Positions 10,401 to 19,491 of a stretch of DNA of 64,000 nucleotides are shown here, piece by piece. The stretch is from JBBQZU01 sp038207425 (lineage in GTDB: Bacteria > Bacteroidota > Bacteroidia > Flavobacteriales_D > Cryomorphaceae), in assembly GCA_038207425.1 (NCBI GenBank), contig JBBQZU010000006.1, positions 1 to 64,000 of the forward strand, written 5' to 3'. The stretch's first letter is position 1; each line of letters opens with the position of its first letter. Position numbers and translations under genes: made by a program. The notes beneath the pieces were generated by a model. That model saw only the letters and a program-made list of their open reading frames with translations, was not told where the DNA came from and made no database searches.

Positions 10401-12982
10401 CCGCCCCACATGGTTCCTTCAGGTATTCTCACTCCGGCAAATGAAGAATATGGCGCGTATTTTACCGTGTGGTAGTCAACGGAGAAGTTGCCTCCGGGTT
10501 CGAACACTTTCGTGAAAAAGCTGAGCTTCATCATGCCAGGAGCATTTTTGGTTTTGTCGCCCATTTCAGCGGTGGTGGTGGCTTTGCCTGAAGCATCGAG
10601 CTTGCCTTCAAAGATCACCTGTTCACTTCCATCGCTTCTGAAATCAAGGTTATTATCGAATTGGTAGCGGGGCCACTTGTCAAAGGTTGTTCGTGTAGGT
10701 GCTATGCGCATCTCCACTTTTGCCGAAAGGCCCGCTGCACTGGCACCGTGTAGCCAGCGGGCTTCAATATTGCCGGTAATTTGCTTTGCAGCAGTAATTA
10801 TTTCCTTTCCAAAATCGAAATTGATTTTGAGCCGATTTGGCTTCACGGTTTCTATTTTCAGCGTTTTTGCATAAGTGCGGTTTCCTACGCGAAAGGTGGC
10901 GGAGTAGTCGCCTGTTTCGGCATCGGGCTCAGTGCTGGTGCGGAAATCGTAAAAACCATTTACAGCTTTTGATTTGCTAAAGCTTTGCACAACTTGCCCC
11001 ATAGGATTGCGAAGTTCAAAGTTAACGGGGTGGTTTTTTGCGAGCAATCCTTCGCGGTCCATCATCACGAAATTGAGGTAGAGTGAATCGCCCGGGCGCC
11101 ACACACCGCGCTCTCCGTATATGTAGCCTTTCACACCGTCCTGAACCGCATTGCCCTCCACTTCAAATTTTGAGAGCGAAAGGCTGTTGTATTCTCCCAG
11201 CTTAAGCCAGGTTTTGTGTTTTCCGTGGGTGGCTACTGCTGCAAAAGGCTCGCCGGGCAGTTTGGCTATTGCGAAACCTACTTCATTGGATTTTGCCGTA
11301 GCCATGAGCTGCTGCTGATAATCAAATACTTCAATCTGTGCGCCGTAAATCGGCTTTGCCGTAGCAAGATCGGTTACGATGAAGTGCATCTGTCTATCGC
11401 CACCCATTTTTGCCGTAAGGCCCATATCTGTGGCCATAAATGTACGCTCAGTGCGCTGCCCGTTTCTGCTGTAGTAGGCTTTATCGCATGGGTTGTCACG
11501 GTTATCCCAGTCCCAGGAGCTGAATTGATCATAATAATCATCTACGAAATAGTATGGGTCCAGATGCCCATCAGCAGTGGAGCCATCGCTTCTGTCTGAT
11601 ACTTTTGAAGTTCCGGCAGTGCGGTCATTACAGGCTGCGGCTATGCCGCCATTTTCGGCGCAAGGATAACAGGCGTACTCCGGCTTGAAGCGGACTTCAA
11701 CCCTGTAAAAGGCTCCGGGATCTGGTTGCACAATCTCAGCAAGGTCAACGTAGTAGCGTTGCCATGATTGTATATTTCCTGCTGATGCTGCCCTCAGGTC
11801 AATTTTGCGTTTGTAGATATGGCGGCCTATTTGGTTGAGGTAGGTGTAGTTGCCGCCAAGTTCATTCTCCTGAAGGTATTGCAGTATGTTATTGCTGAAT
11901 ACTTTGGTGATGTACACATCAACAGCGTGAAGCGCTACTGCTTCAAATGGGATTATAAGTCCCTGACTGATTGGCATGATTGCTTTTGAGCCTACCATCC
12001 GCACTGAAGGCTTCTCTTGTTCGAATAGTATTGAGGAAGTATAAATTTCGGGCATTTTTTTCCCGGCGGCATTCATCAAACCTTCATTTACCGTGAGTAA
12101 ACGGGCGCCATTTACTAAACCATCAGGAAATACTTCTATCACATGGCCTGTAATGGTGAATGAAATTCCAGATACACCCTCAAGGCTGATGATGCTGCCG
12201 AGTTTCTGCTCGGCAATCGGGTCCGAAAATCGAATCTCTACCGACTGCTGGGGTTGCGATTTCATTTTTGCCGACAATACCTTGAAGTCGCCCAGGGCCG
12301 GCACTTCTATCTCGAGTTGTTCATCGGCTGATTTTCCAAATTCCTTGCCGGACCACTTCAGGGTTACAAGCCCAGCCTTCTCGCCTCTTAGCGCGTTTTC
12401 AATTTCAAATTCAAAGCGGGTATTTGAAATAAAGGTGTATAGGATGTTTAGCTTTTTACCGCTTTGCCCGGCGCTGAAAGCGCTGTTCAGCAGTTTTTCA
12501 TCCACCTGATCGGCAGTAAGTATTTCGCCTCTGATGTGCACTTTGGTAAGATCAGTAAATTCATAGGCTTCAGGGCCGTTGGCATACACGGATATCTGTT
12601 GGCTTATGGTTTGTATGGTGAATTTAAATTGCTCATACCCGGCTGAAACTGATGCAATCTTACCCAGATGAAAGCTCACTTCGTACATGGTACCACCTTG
12701 CAAGGGTTCATCGGGCGTGAAGATGAGCGTATATGCATCAGCCCTGTGGCAGGTGCCACTTACTTTTGGGTTGGTAGTAAATAGCTCTGCGGGCAAGGTT
12801 TCAGGTCCTGAATAAGGAGTAGCCAATTCCACGGTTATTTGGTCGTGTACCGATAGCACTCCGGCGGTGTAGGCGCTTATGTATTCACCAAAGGCAGGAT
12901 CGATTATAACGTGTTCGTCAGGGCTCTGGCTGGTGCAGGAATACAGCAGGAGCAGGGGCAACAAGTGTTTGATGCTTTTCAT
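7436..12982 (-). CDS. bacterial alpha-2-macroglobulin family lipoprotein with intact thioester motif
   Basis: The 1848-residue protein starts with a lipoprotein signal (LLPLLLLYSC, acylated Cys16). The body is a chain of MG domains: the region around residues 600-700 with GYIYGERGVWRPGDSLYLNF is the hallmark 'YRPGE' macroglobulin segment. The thioester motif GCLEQ lies at Cys1400-Gln1403, inside a terpenoid-toroid-like domain. A C-terminal receptor-like domain follows (VFPSGWEILNQR). The family traps attacking proteases: cleavage of a bait region exposes the thioester, which couples to the protease. It is presumably anchored in the inner or outer membrane facing the periplasm. Length is in the range of large Bacteroidota members. 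It is the upstream gene of a two-gene operon with pbpC. Confidence 0.93.
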   Translation of the reverse strand: MKSIKHLLPLLLLYSCTSQSPDEHVIIDPAFGEYISAYTAGVLSVHDQITVELATPYSGPETLPAELFTTNPKVSGTCHRADAYTLIFTPDEPLQGGTMYEVSFHLGKIASVSAGYEQFKFTIQTISQQISVYANGPEAYEFTDLTKVHIRGEILTADQVDEKLLNSAFSAGQSGKKLNILYTFISNTRFEFEIENALRGEKAGLVTLKWSGKEFGKSADEQLEIEVPALGDFKVLSAKMKSQPQQSVEIRFSDPIAEQKLGSIISLEGVSGISFTITGHVIEVFPDGLVNGARLLTVNEGLMNAAGKKMPEIYTSSILFEQEKPSVRMVGSKAIMPISQGLIIPFEAVALHAVDVYITKVFSNNILQYLQENELGGNYTYLNQIGRHIYKRKIDLRAASAGNIQSWQRYYVDLAEIVQPDPGAFYRVEVRFKPEYACYPCAENGGIAAACNDRTAGTSKVSDRSDGSTADGHLDPYYFVDDYYDQFSSWDWDNRDNPCDKAYYSRNGQRTERTFMATDMGLTAKMGGDRQMHFIVTDLATAKPIYGAQIEVFDYQQQLMATAKSNEVGFAIAKLPGEPFAAVATHGKHKTWLKLGEYNSLSLSKFEVEGNAVQDGVKGYIYGERGVWRPGDSLYLNFVMMDREGLLAKNHPVNFELRNPMGQVVQSFSKSKAVNGFYDFRTSTEPDAETGDYSATFRVGNRTYAKTLKIETVKPNRLKINFDFGKEIITAAKQITGNIEARWLHGASAAGLSAKVEMRIAPTRTTFDKWPRYQFDNNLDFRSDGSEQVIFEGKLDASGKATTTAEMGDKTKNAPGMMKLSFFTKVFEPGGNFSVDYHTVKYAPYSSFAGVRIPEGTMWGGALETNQNHTIELAVVDAEGMAVDRKQLEITLYKINSRWWFDRYDGDEYDYLGSDAYKTVKTEIANLSGGKGTYALKIDNNDWGRYIIIAKDPVSGHSSATFMYFDWPYWMRANRSNSEASTLLTFSSDKQQYNIGETIKLTFPSPENGRALVCIENGTKILEKFWVNTKAGETKVELPVTTAMTPNVFAHVMLLQPHAQTENDRPIKMFGVIPLSVEDPNTRLEPVIAVPVVLKPESKAEITISEANGQAMTYTLAVVDEGLLDLTRFKTPNPWNQFYAKEALGIKTWDMYDLVIGAFGQNISTLLSIGGDDEALDPSKQKAMRFKPMVRYLGPFELAKGKSAKHSIDVPNYLGSVRIMVVAGQDMAWGSAEKAVPVRKPLMVIGTLPRVLGPGEKVSLPANVFAMENHIKNVDLKVTTNALFKSSGSRTASLSFAKTGEAMANFELETTAVTGIGKVTIVATSGSDKSTYEIEIEVRNANPPYTTVRDTVLEAGAQWKINYKTFGMEGTNKAAIELSNMPPINLESRLEYLIGYPHGCLEQITSAAFPQLYLKQLTTLTAEKQATVDRNISETLKRLRSYQLSSGGMAYWPGNNYYSDWSTSYAGHFMLEAEARGYALPGGLKQSWIRYQTDAARKWNSEQSRSNAWGQRAQAYRLYTLAKASKPDIGGMNLLRERQDLDASAKWMLALAYAEAGQPEPARKLIETTPKSVAPYVELSNSFGSDIRDEAFLLLALLKLNMKADAAFTAKKIAEKMGNLEWYSTQTTSLSLCALATFIGGSPTNDGLKAKLINGNTPLEITTGKSMQVQNLSVNGGKGAMTLENKSKQMLFARLLITGQPLAGREERKEKNVKMEVRYIDANFKDIDPSKLKAGTDFIAEVKVYNPGTRGDLSEMALTQVFPSGWEILNQRLSDASGDKASTPVYQDIRDDRVMSYFNLARNEATVYRVRLNATYAGRYYLPATLCYAMYDETIMATEPGRWVEVVK

Positions 12983-13171
12983 GGGTAGTAAGGTTTTGGA
13001 AGCTGAAATCTAAGTGCAAATATCCGCGATGAATATACTTACCTTCGCGACAGAAAAATGGAACGGGTGAGTTTTATTGGCAGGTTTGCACCACTTGGTT
13101 CAATAACATGGGTATATGCGCAGCTATTGCACTGCCAATGGCTGAATTTTAGAAAATTAGCGAATTGCCAC

Positions 13172-14044
13172 TTATGGTTCCGTATTCAACATTGCATCAA
13201 ATGCTTCTATTCTTCTTCGGGCTACGGGAACGTCTTTGTTTATTCCATCCAGCCTTAGGGTATAGCCCCGCGCATTGCCTTCCACACCTTTAATTTTTGA
13301 GGTGTTCACGATCCATGAGCGGTGTGTTCTAAAAAATCCAGGGTAGAGTTTGAGCATTTCTTCGGCATAGGTCATTGTATTTCGCACCATAAGCGTCTGT
13401 GCCGAACTTCCTTCCTTCCAGTAAATTTTGATGTAGTTGTCGGCGCTTTCTATAGCCACGAGCCTTTGGGTAAATGTAGTGAGCACCGGCCGGAGCTCTT
13501 CATCGCAAAAAGCAAGCTCAGCGTGCTTTGGTGCAAGGGCAGCATCGTTGTGATGGCTTATGCTTTCATTAATGCCTGCCGATTGAGAACGGTATTTTTT
13601 GTCAAGACCATTCTGCTTTATAAGCGCCATAATGGTAACAGGAAAGAAACCGACTGCGAGCGTAATGCCAAGAAAAAGCAGGAACAAACCCGCCGAAAAC
13701 GCATAAAAGCCAAGCCATGCTGAGTAGAGCGCATTGCCCGCGGCAATAAGCAATACATTGCCCATGGTTTGTAGCACTTCCTTGCCTATGGTCCAGCCAT
13801 CATCGCGGTAGAAATTCGGGAATAACTTTATCAGTGGAAATTGCATAGTCAGCATTCCTGCTGCGGTAATAAGGCCATAGCCGGCACATATCAGTGCAAG
13901 AGATAGGGCATCACCGTGCAGACCAAACGGAGTGAAGACAAATAGAAATACCCCCACGAACAAACCAAAACTTATTGATGCGCTGAATCTTTGCCGCGGT
14001 TCAGCCGGTGCAGGAAATGGTTTTGACAGGATATTCTTAATCAT
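13172..14044 (-). CDS. membrane-anchored LytTR-type DNA-binding regulator
   Basis: From the Met at 14044 (290 residues) the protein has four predicted hydrophobic helices in its first ~150 residues (for example FGLFVGVFLFVFTPFG and FSAGLFLLFLGITLAVGFF). A C-terminal LytTR domain of about 100 residues follows (VAIESADNYIKIYW, then FFRTHRSWIVN). LytTR domains bind DNA through beta strands. Direct fusion to a four-helix membrane domain, without a receiver, is common in Bacteroidota. The signal is unknown. An earlier Met at 14107 adds only non-conserved residues that run into the divergent neighbour's promoter region. It is divergent from the small exported protein gene at 14171. Confidence 0.88.
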   Translation of the reverse strand: MIKNILSKPFPAPAEPRQRFSASISFGLFVGVFLFVFTPFGLHGDALSLALICAGYGLITAAGMLTMQFPLIKLFPNFYRDDGWTIGKEVLQTMGNVLLIAAGNALYSAWLGFYAFSAGLFLLFLGITLAVGFFPVTIMALIKQNGLDKKYRSQSAGINESISHHNDAALAPKHAELAFCDEELRPVLTTFTQRLVAIESADNYIKIYWKEGSSAQTLMVRNTMTYAEEMLKLYPGFFRTHRSWIVNTSKIKGVEGNARGYTLRLDGINKDVPVARRRIEAFDAMLNTEP

Positions 14045-14170
14045 TTCCGCCAAATTTACACTTATGGGGCAATTGTTGCGTTCATACCTGCCGTGAGTAT
14101 TTCGCAATTTGGCGAAAGCCCAAAACGGCTAAAGAAGTACCTTTGGCCTTTATATACCCCCTTTCGGGAA

Positions 14171-14764
14171 ATGAAGTTAAGTCAAATCCATTTTCTTCTC
14201 ACGTTCATTTGCTGCCTTCTCGTTAGCAATGCACTCATATCGCAGGATGTAGAAGCCGACTATTATACCAAAAATCAGAACCATTTTGCGATAAGCGAGG
14301 GCTTATACCGCACCATAGATGACTTTATGCAGGGCGAGTCAATAAACGAGAATCATTACATTATAAAACGGGGCAAAAAAGGGTCGCTGAAAGTAGAACT
14401 GGTAAATGATACCTACGTGTACAATGCCATTTTGCTGGTATATGACGGCCTTGTGTACGCCGGTACTCCGCTCACTGAGCGGCAATATTTTATGCCCTTC
14501 AAAGGGAGTTCTAGCGAACGCTATCAATACCTGGTTACCAGTCCTACGCGCCTTAGTGCCCAGGGCGAAATGATTATTCAATACAATTATATCATTCTCG
14601 ACCGGTATGAAAAAAGCATGCAGGCACTTAGTCCGGCCAATGTGGGTCAGTTCTTTAAGAGCTATCCAACACTCTATGACCGCTGGCAAAATGCACGGTA
14701 CCGCGATATTCCATTTTTTGAATCGCTTATGGAGGAGATGAATGCCGCCAATGCAAAGCAGTAG
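14171..14764 (+). CDS. small exported protein of unknown function
   Basis: Not recognised. Starting at ATG 14171 gives 197 residues with a clear signal peptide (MKLSQIHFLLTFICCLLVSN, cleavage near ALIS-QDVEAD). The earlier Met at 14093 would bury it behind 26 polar residues and overlap the divergent LytTR gene's upstream region. The mature part is mixed alpha/beta, rich in Tyr and acidic residues, with no cysteines and no sorting domain, so a periplasmic location is likely. It is divergently transcribed from the LytTR regulator, with a 126-base shared intergenic region, which hints at regulation by it. Confidence 0.75.
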   Translation: MKLSQIHFLLTFICCLLVSNALISQDVEADYYTKNQNHFAISEGLYRTIDDFMQGESINENHYIIKRGKKGSLKVELVNDTYVYNAILLVYDGLVYAGTPLTERQYFMPFKGSSSERYQYLVTSPTRLSAQGEMIIQYNYIILDRYEKSMQALSPANVGQFFKSYPTLYDRWQNARYRDIPFFESLMEEMNAANAKQ

Positions 14765-14887
14765 CGAGATTCCCACTTTCAATTAGAATACCTTCAACAT
14801 TTTTATTACGCTTCAGTGAGGGGTTAAGTGGCCTCAAAAATTTTCTTTCAAATTATTGGGAAGTATAAGTGGTAGCTAATCAACTCT

Positions 14888-14930
14888 AAAAAAGGGTTAA
14901 AACACCTATAAAAAAAGGATTAAAACACCC
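14888..14930 (+). repeat. two imperfect 20-bp direct repeats upstream of the RHS pseudogene
   Basis: The sequence AAAAAAGGGTTAAAACACCT (14888-14907) recurs as AAAAAAGGATTAAAACACCC (14911-14930): 18 of 20 bases match, spaced by 23 bases (about two helical turns). Same-face spacing suggests a protein-binding operator or the upstream control region of the former RHS gene, whose start lies 180 bases downstream. The 14765-15109 interval holds nothing else that I recognise. Confidence 0.45.
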
Positions 14931-15109
14931 TAATCGCGATTTCATCTTATCCAGTAACTTGCCCATGTCAAATATGTGATGTTTTATAAAATTCTTTTAT
15001 CGGTGAAAGATTGCAAAGTGGCTGATAAACTTGCTTTTTTCATTAAGCCGATGTCTTGGAAATGTAAAATATCACGAATTTTTTTGAATTGTTTCAATAA
15101 TTTAAGCGC

Positions 15110-17100
15110 ATGCTTTTTCGGAGCCATATACTGATTGTGTTCATGCTTGCAGGAAGTGTGATTGCGTGCATGAGCCAATCTACCGTTGGAATTCCCTTAA
15201 TTAAACCCGCCGGTTTAGGTCTGGGAAATGCATTCAAAGTTCCTACTTTAAAAGATTTTAATCAATTTGGAAATGGGTGAACGCACCAAACAATTATCTG
15301 GCAGGGCACCTTTCATTCGTTAAAGCAACCGATCCGAATGGTATTGCATCCTGGCAATGGACTGATGCATGGGGACAAATAGTAGCAACGATGCAGGAAG
15401 TGCATTGCGAAACACTGAATGGAGAGAAAATCCCCGTCACCCTGTAAACCGGAATCCAAACCGGTACAGCACATAAGGTTATCAGCTACGCTGTGTATGA
15501 CGATTTTAGCAGGGTGGTGTATGAAATACCTGCTTTGGCCACTGAACGTATGGGTAACACCTTTGCGCTTAATCCATCAAATCCCAATGACATTTTCAAT
15601 GAAATCATCACCCATTATGTGTACGACAAAAAAGGCAGGGTTACTGAAAAATACACCCCCGGACAAGGGTTGACTTCCTTTGTATACAACCGTTATGATG
15701 AATTAATCCTTTCGCAAGATGCCCAACAAAGAGCCCAAACAAAATGGAGTTTTGTAAAGAAAGACTCAAGACACCGTGTCGTTTTAAAAGGTCAGTATAC
15801 TTCTGTGCTCGACAGAGCAGCGCACCAAACCAACGCTGATGATGCTGAATGGGCAACCAAAAGAGTAGATTCAACAGCCGGGGTTTTTGGTTATGACAAT
15901 ACCGCATACCCAAGCGTTGCTGCTGGGGATGTATTCAACGTATACTATTTCGATGATCACAATTTCACCAAGCCTGCAAACTTCAACTTTGCAGCATTTG
16001 GTGAAAACACCGCTTCATCCAATATGCTTCGCGGAATGCCAACAGGAAGCCTTACCAGGGTTTTTGGATACGATGCATCTCTATCAATGCTCGCTACAGT
16101 GAGCTACTATGATAATAAAGGAAGACCCATACAAGCGTATACCGCAAACCATACGGGTGGTTTTGATCGGGTCGACTCCTATTTCAATGAGTTGGGCCAG
16201 GTTGAGAAAACCATGCAATACCATAGGTACGAAGCCAATTCAGACCAACATACCTTTACAACCCGTTTTGAATACAATGCACAGGACGGGTCGCTGAAGA
16301 ATACCTTTTGCAAATTGGACAATGACCCCGAAGTATGGGTCAGCAGCAGATGGTATGATGAAACAGGAAAATCAAAATCCTTAAAGCTTCATAAGGAAAG
16401 CGGTGTGAGTAATTTTCTGCAAACCCTGAATTACCGTTACAACGCACAGGGCTGGCTTACACATATTAACAACACAGCATTGATCGTAGCCCCTTTCAAT
16501 TTAGAGAACTTCGACGTATTTGGACAGGAAATTGACTATTTTGGAAAGAGCGACGAATATAGCATCAGCAGTATAAATCAGCGCATACCACAATACAATG
16601 GCAACGTGTCAGCCATGATGTGGAATGCAAAAGCCCCTGAACAAGACGGTACTTTGCTCGACAGGTATGCATACATATACCGCTATGACGAATTGGGAAG
16701 AATGAAGGAAGGCTTGTTTGCTTCAGATGATCTTTCAAATCAGGGCGTGTTTAATCTTGGGCTTCAACTGTATGATGAAAAACTTTCCTACGATCTTGGT
16801 GGAAATATACGCACCCTTTGGCGCAGACATGATGGAGGTACCGGACTTCCATCGCCAACGGACAATCTTACTTATACACCTACAATAATGGCGGCTACCG
16901 ACTCAAGCAAGTCAATGACGGAAGTATAGGTACCACATCAATATTGTACAAACACTTCATCAACGGCTCATCACAGACCGACCAATACACCTACGATTTA
17001 TCCGCCCGCACCTTACACGACCGCAACCGCGGTGTTACCTTTGAATACAATCCCATCAGTTTGCCAACAAGAATAGTAAAGAGCGGATCAGTGCCAGGAT
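15110..17100 (+). pseudogene. decayed RHS/YD-repeat family gene (DUF6443-like)
   Basis: Four blocks can be joined. Block 1 (15110-15280, frame 2) has a signal peptide (HILIVFMLAGSVIACMSQS) and VGIPLIKPAGLGLGNAF, then stops. Block 2 (15277-15447, frame 1), containing WQWTDAWGQIVATMQE, stops at TAA 15445-15447. Block 3 (15448-16929) continues in the same frame with RHS-type repeats such as THYVYDKKGRVTEKYTPGQG and IYRYDELGRMKEG. Block 4, from about 16885 in frame 3, resumes with YNNGGYRLKQVNDGS and YTYDLSARTLHDRNRGVTFE, so a frameshift lies near 16877-16886. Recognisable sequence ends near 17100, before the repeat barrel could close. One frameshift or deletion near the start, one nonsense codon, a second frameshift and a lost C-terminus indicate an inactive gene. 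RHS proteins are secreted shells that often carry toxins; no toxin part survives. Confidence 0.85.
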
Positions 17101-17542
17101 CTGGCGGCATATCCTTGACCATTCAATGTGAGGATCATTGTGTCCCTTTCCTGTGGGTTTGCACCCTGTGTCAACACCAATCTGCGATTACACGGTCATC
17201 AATTCAGTACCCACGGATTAACCTTTCCTAGAATTTGGCTTTCATTCCCGGCTCAATGTCCGGTATAGCGCACGCCTTGTAGCTTACATACAACCCGCTA
17301 CTGTGATTTTGCAAGAAAGAACCTCCTGCATATTGTACCATTTGATGCCCATGCGAAGAAACAGCAAGTCTCATCTTATTTGCTAAAAATATCAGTAAAT
17401 ACTTTATAAGCTAATAAAATTAGCTAAATTCGTAAAGCGAACAGGCGCTGTTGCCAACATTGGCTTTATGTTTTAATAAGTCTTGTAAATCAGTAATTTG
17501 TGTTTCTGTTCTTAAACGTATACTTCACGCATATTCCAGGCC
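17101..17542. other. intergenic stretch without a supported gene
   Basis: The 440 bases between the RHS relic and dinB hold no recognisable gene. A 48-codon minus-strand frame (17228-17374) starts with ATG but has no recognisable content and no neighbour on its strand. The final ~100 bases are AT-rich and presumably contain the dinB promoter, though no clear -33/-7 pair was found. Confidence 0.6.
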
Positions 17543-18751
17543 ATGTCAGTTATTACCCACCTCGATCTTGATACCTTTTTTGTGTCGGTAGAGCGGCTTA
17601 TGGATAGCCGGCTGCATGGTAAGCCTATACTGATAGGGGGTATTACCGACCGCGGCGTGGTGGCATCGTGCAGCTATGAGGCGCGCGCCTTTGGCATACA
17701 CTCGGCCATGCCTATGCGGCAAGCGCGCGAGCTCTGTCCCGAAGCCATTGTGATAAGGGGCAACTCAGCCAATTACAGCAAATACTCGCAGTTGGTTACC
17801 GATATCATTCGCGATCGGGTGCCGGTATTTGAGAAAACATCTATTGATGAGTTTTATGTGGACCTTACGGGTATGGACAAGTTTTTCGGTAGCCTGAAGC
17901 TGGCTGGTGAGTTGCGTCAAACCATCATGCGCGAGTCAGGGCTGCCTATATCGTTTGGCCTTTCGGCAAATAAGACGGTTAGCAAGGTGGCTACCGGCGA
18001 AGCCAAGCCCAACAATCAGCTCTACATACCCGAAGGCACTGAGAAGCCTTTTCTGGCTCCGCTTTCGGTAAAGAAAATCCCAATGGTGGGCGACAAGACC
18101 TACCAAACCCTTTGCAATCTCGGGGTGAAGAAGATAGGGGTGATCCAGGAAATGCCGATGGAGATGATGGAGAAAACCTTTGGGAAAAACGGGGGCATCA
18201 TTTGGCGCAAAGCCAATGGCATAGACCCATCGCCCGTAGTGCCTTATAATGAACGCAAAAGCATCTCTACCGAGCGCACCTTCGACCGCGATACCACCGA
18301 TGTGCGGAAGCTCCAAAGCATTCTGATTGCCATGGCTGAGAATCTGGCTTTTCAACTCAGGCGGGGCAAGAAACTCACCGCCTGCATAACGGTAAAGGTG
18401 CGGTACAGCGATTTTGATACCCGTACCCTACAGACTGCAATACCCTATACCGCTGCCGACCACGTGATTATACCCCGTGTGAAGGAGTTGTTTGAGAAGC
18501 TTTACAACCGCAGGCTTCTGGTAAGGCTTATCGGCGTACGGTTCAGTCATCTGGTGAGCGGTGGCCACCAAATAAATCTCTTTGATGATGCTGAAGAAAT
18601 GATTCACCTGTATCAGGCACTCGATAAGGTGCGCATCAAGTATGGCGATAGGGCTGTGATACGCGCTGCAGGCATCGAAGCCCGCACCATCGCCCGCAGC
18701 AATCCTTTTGATGGAAGTGCGCCACCACTGCTGGCCAACAGGCGCGCCTGA
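17543..18751 (+). CDS. dinB: DNA polymerase IV (Y-family translesion polymerase)
   Basis: The 402-residue protein opens with the palm motif THLDLDTFFVSVERL (catalytic Asp8) and has the second metal site in SIDEFYVDL (Asp102-Glu103). A helix-hairpin-helix region (KKIPMVGDKTYQTLCNLGV) and a little-finger domain (STERTFDRDT) follow. It performs error-prone synthesis past damaged template bases. Length and order are those of DinB rather than UmuC or the inactive ImuB. No beta-clamp motif stands out at the C-terminus apart from HQINLFDD, which resembles a QxxLF clamp-binding peptide. It converges on cysH with a 24-base gap and no visible terminator. Confidence 0.95.
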   Translation: MSVITHLDLDTFFVSVERLMDSRLHGKPILIGGITDRGVVASCSYEARAFGIHSAMPMRQARELCPEAIVIRGNSANYSKYSQLVTDIIRDRVPVFEKTSIDEFYVDLTGMDKFFGSLKLAGELRQTIMRESGLPISFGLSANKTVSKVATGEAKPNNQLYIPEGTEKPFLAPLSVKKIPMVGDKTYQTLCNLGVKKIGVIQEMPMEMMEKTFGKNGGIIWRKANGIDPSPVVPYNERKSISTERTFDRDTTDVRKLQSILIAMAENLAFQLRRGKKLTACITVKVRYSDFDTRTLQTAIPYTAADHVIIPRVKELFEKLYNRRLLVRLIGVRFSHLVSGGHQINLFDDAEEMIHLYQALDKVRIKYGDRAVIRAAGIEARTIARSNPFDGSAPPLLANRRA

Positions 18752-18775
18752 GCCACAGTGGAAGCCTAGCCAACT

Positions 18776-19474
18776 CTACTCGTGGTGCAAGCCGCACTCT
18801 TTCTTGCTGCTCTCCTCCCACCACCAGCGGCCTGCGCGAAAGTCTTCGCCCGGACGAATAGCACGCGTACAAGGAGCGCAGCCTATACTCACGAAACCCT
18901 TATCATGGAGCGAATTATACGGGATATTGTGTTTTGCAACCTCGGCTTTCAGGTTTTCCCAAGTCCAGTCAATAATGGGGTGAACTTTTATTACCTGATT
19001 GTCATTGTCGTATTCTGAGATATCAAGCTTTTTTCTATTGGCCGACTGACCAGCTCTGAGGCCCGTGATCCATATATCGGAGCCTTTCAACGCCCGCTTT
19101 AATGGCTCTACCTTGCGGATGAAGCAGCATTCCTTGCGGTTCTCAACAGACTCATAGAAACTATGCTCGCCCTTTTCTTTTTCAAGTCGCTCTACAGCAG
19201 TTTTGTCGGGGTAAAAAATTTCAATGGTTTTGCCGTAGCGTTCTTCCGTTTGCCTTAGCACCTGATAGGTTTCTTCAAACATCCGCCACGTATCAAGGGT
19301 GAATACCTTGATAGGTAACTTATTGGTGAATATATGGTGTGTTATCACCTGGTCTTCCATGCCGAGGCTGGTTGAGAAAGAAACATTCTTGAACTTCTCT
19401 GTAAGCAATCGCAGAAATGCCGGCAGGTTCAGACTTCGTGATTCTTCGATGGCTTGGTAGTCGTGGGCTGTCAT
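18776..19474 (-). CDS. cysH: assimilatory adenylyl-sulfate (APS) reductase, [4Fe-4S] type
   Basis: The 232-residue protein has the PP-loop start FSTSLGMEDQVI, the substrate-binding WITGLRAGQS and the C-terminal catalytic ECGLH with Cys227. It also carries the four extra cysteines Cys116-Cys117 and Cys199-Cys202 (KECCFIRK, IGCAPCTR). That CC/CxxC set ligates an iron-sulfur cluster and marks enzymes that reduce APS directly instead of PAPS. The product is sulfite, which feeds the sulfite reductase encoded at the head of the operon. It is the last gene of the operon, 17 bases after the siroheme dehydrogenase. No ATP sulfurylase gene lies in the window. Confidence 0.94.
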   Translation of the reverse strand: MTAHDYQAIEESRSLNLPAFLRLLTEKFKNVSFSTSLGMEDQVITHHIFTNKLPIKVFTLDTWRMFEETYQVLRQTEERYGKTIEIFYPDKTAVERLEKEKGEHSFYESVENRKECCFIRKVEPLKRALKGSDIWITGLRAGQSANRKKLDISEYDNDNQVIKVHPIIDWTWENLKAEVAKHNIPYNSLHDKGFVSIGCAPCTRAIRPGEDFRAGRWWWEESSKKECGLHHE

Positions 19475-19491
19475 AAGTTCGTGTGGGGCGG

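Noticed and set aside
14984..15178. 64-codon minus-strand ORF opposite the RHS start
   Set aside because: It is antisense to the RHS signal peptide with no family similarity.
17228..17374. 48-codon minus-strand ORF with ATG between the RHS relic and dinB
   Set aside because: No recognisable motif, no signal peptide or neighbour on the same strand; length is within chance.
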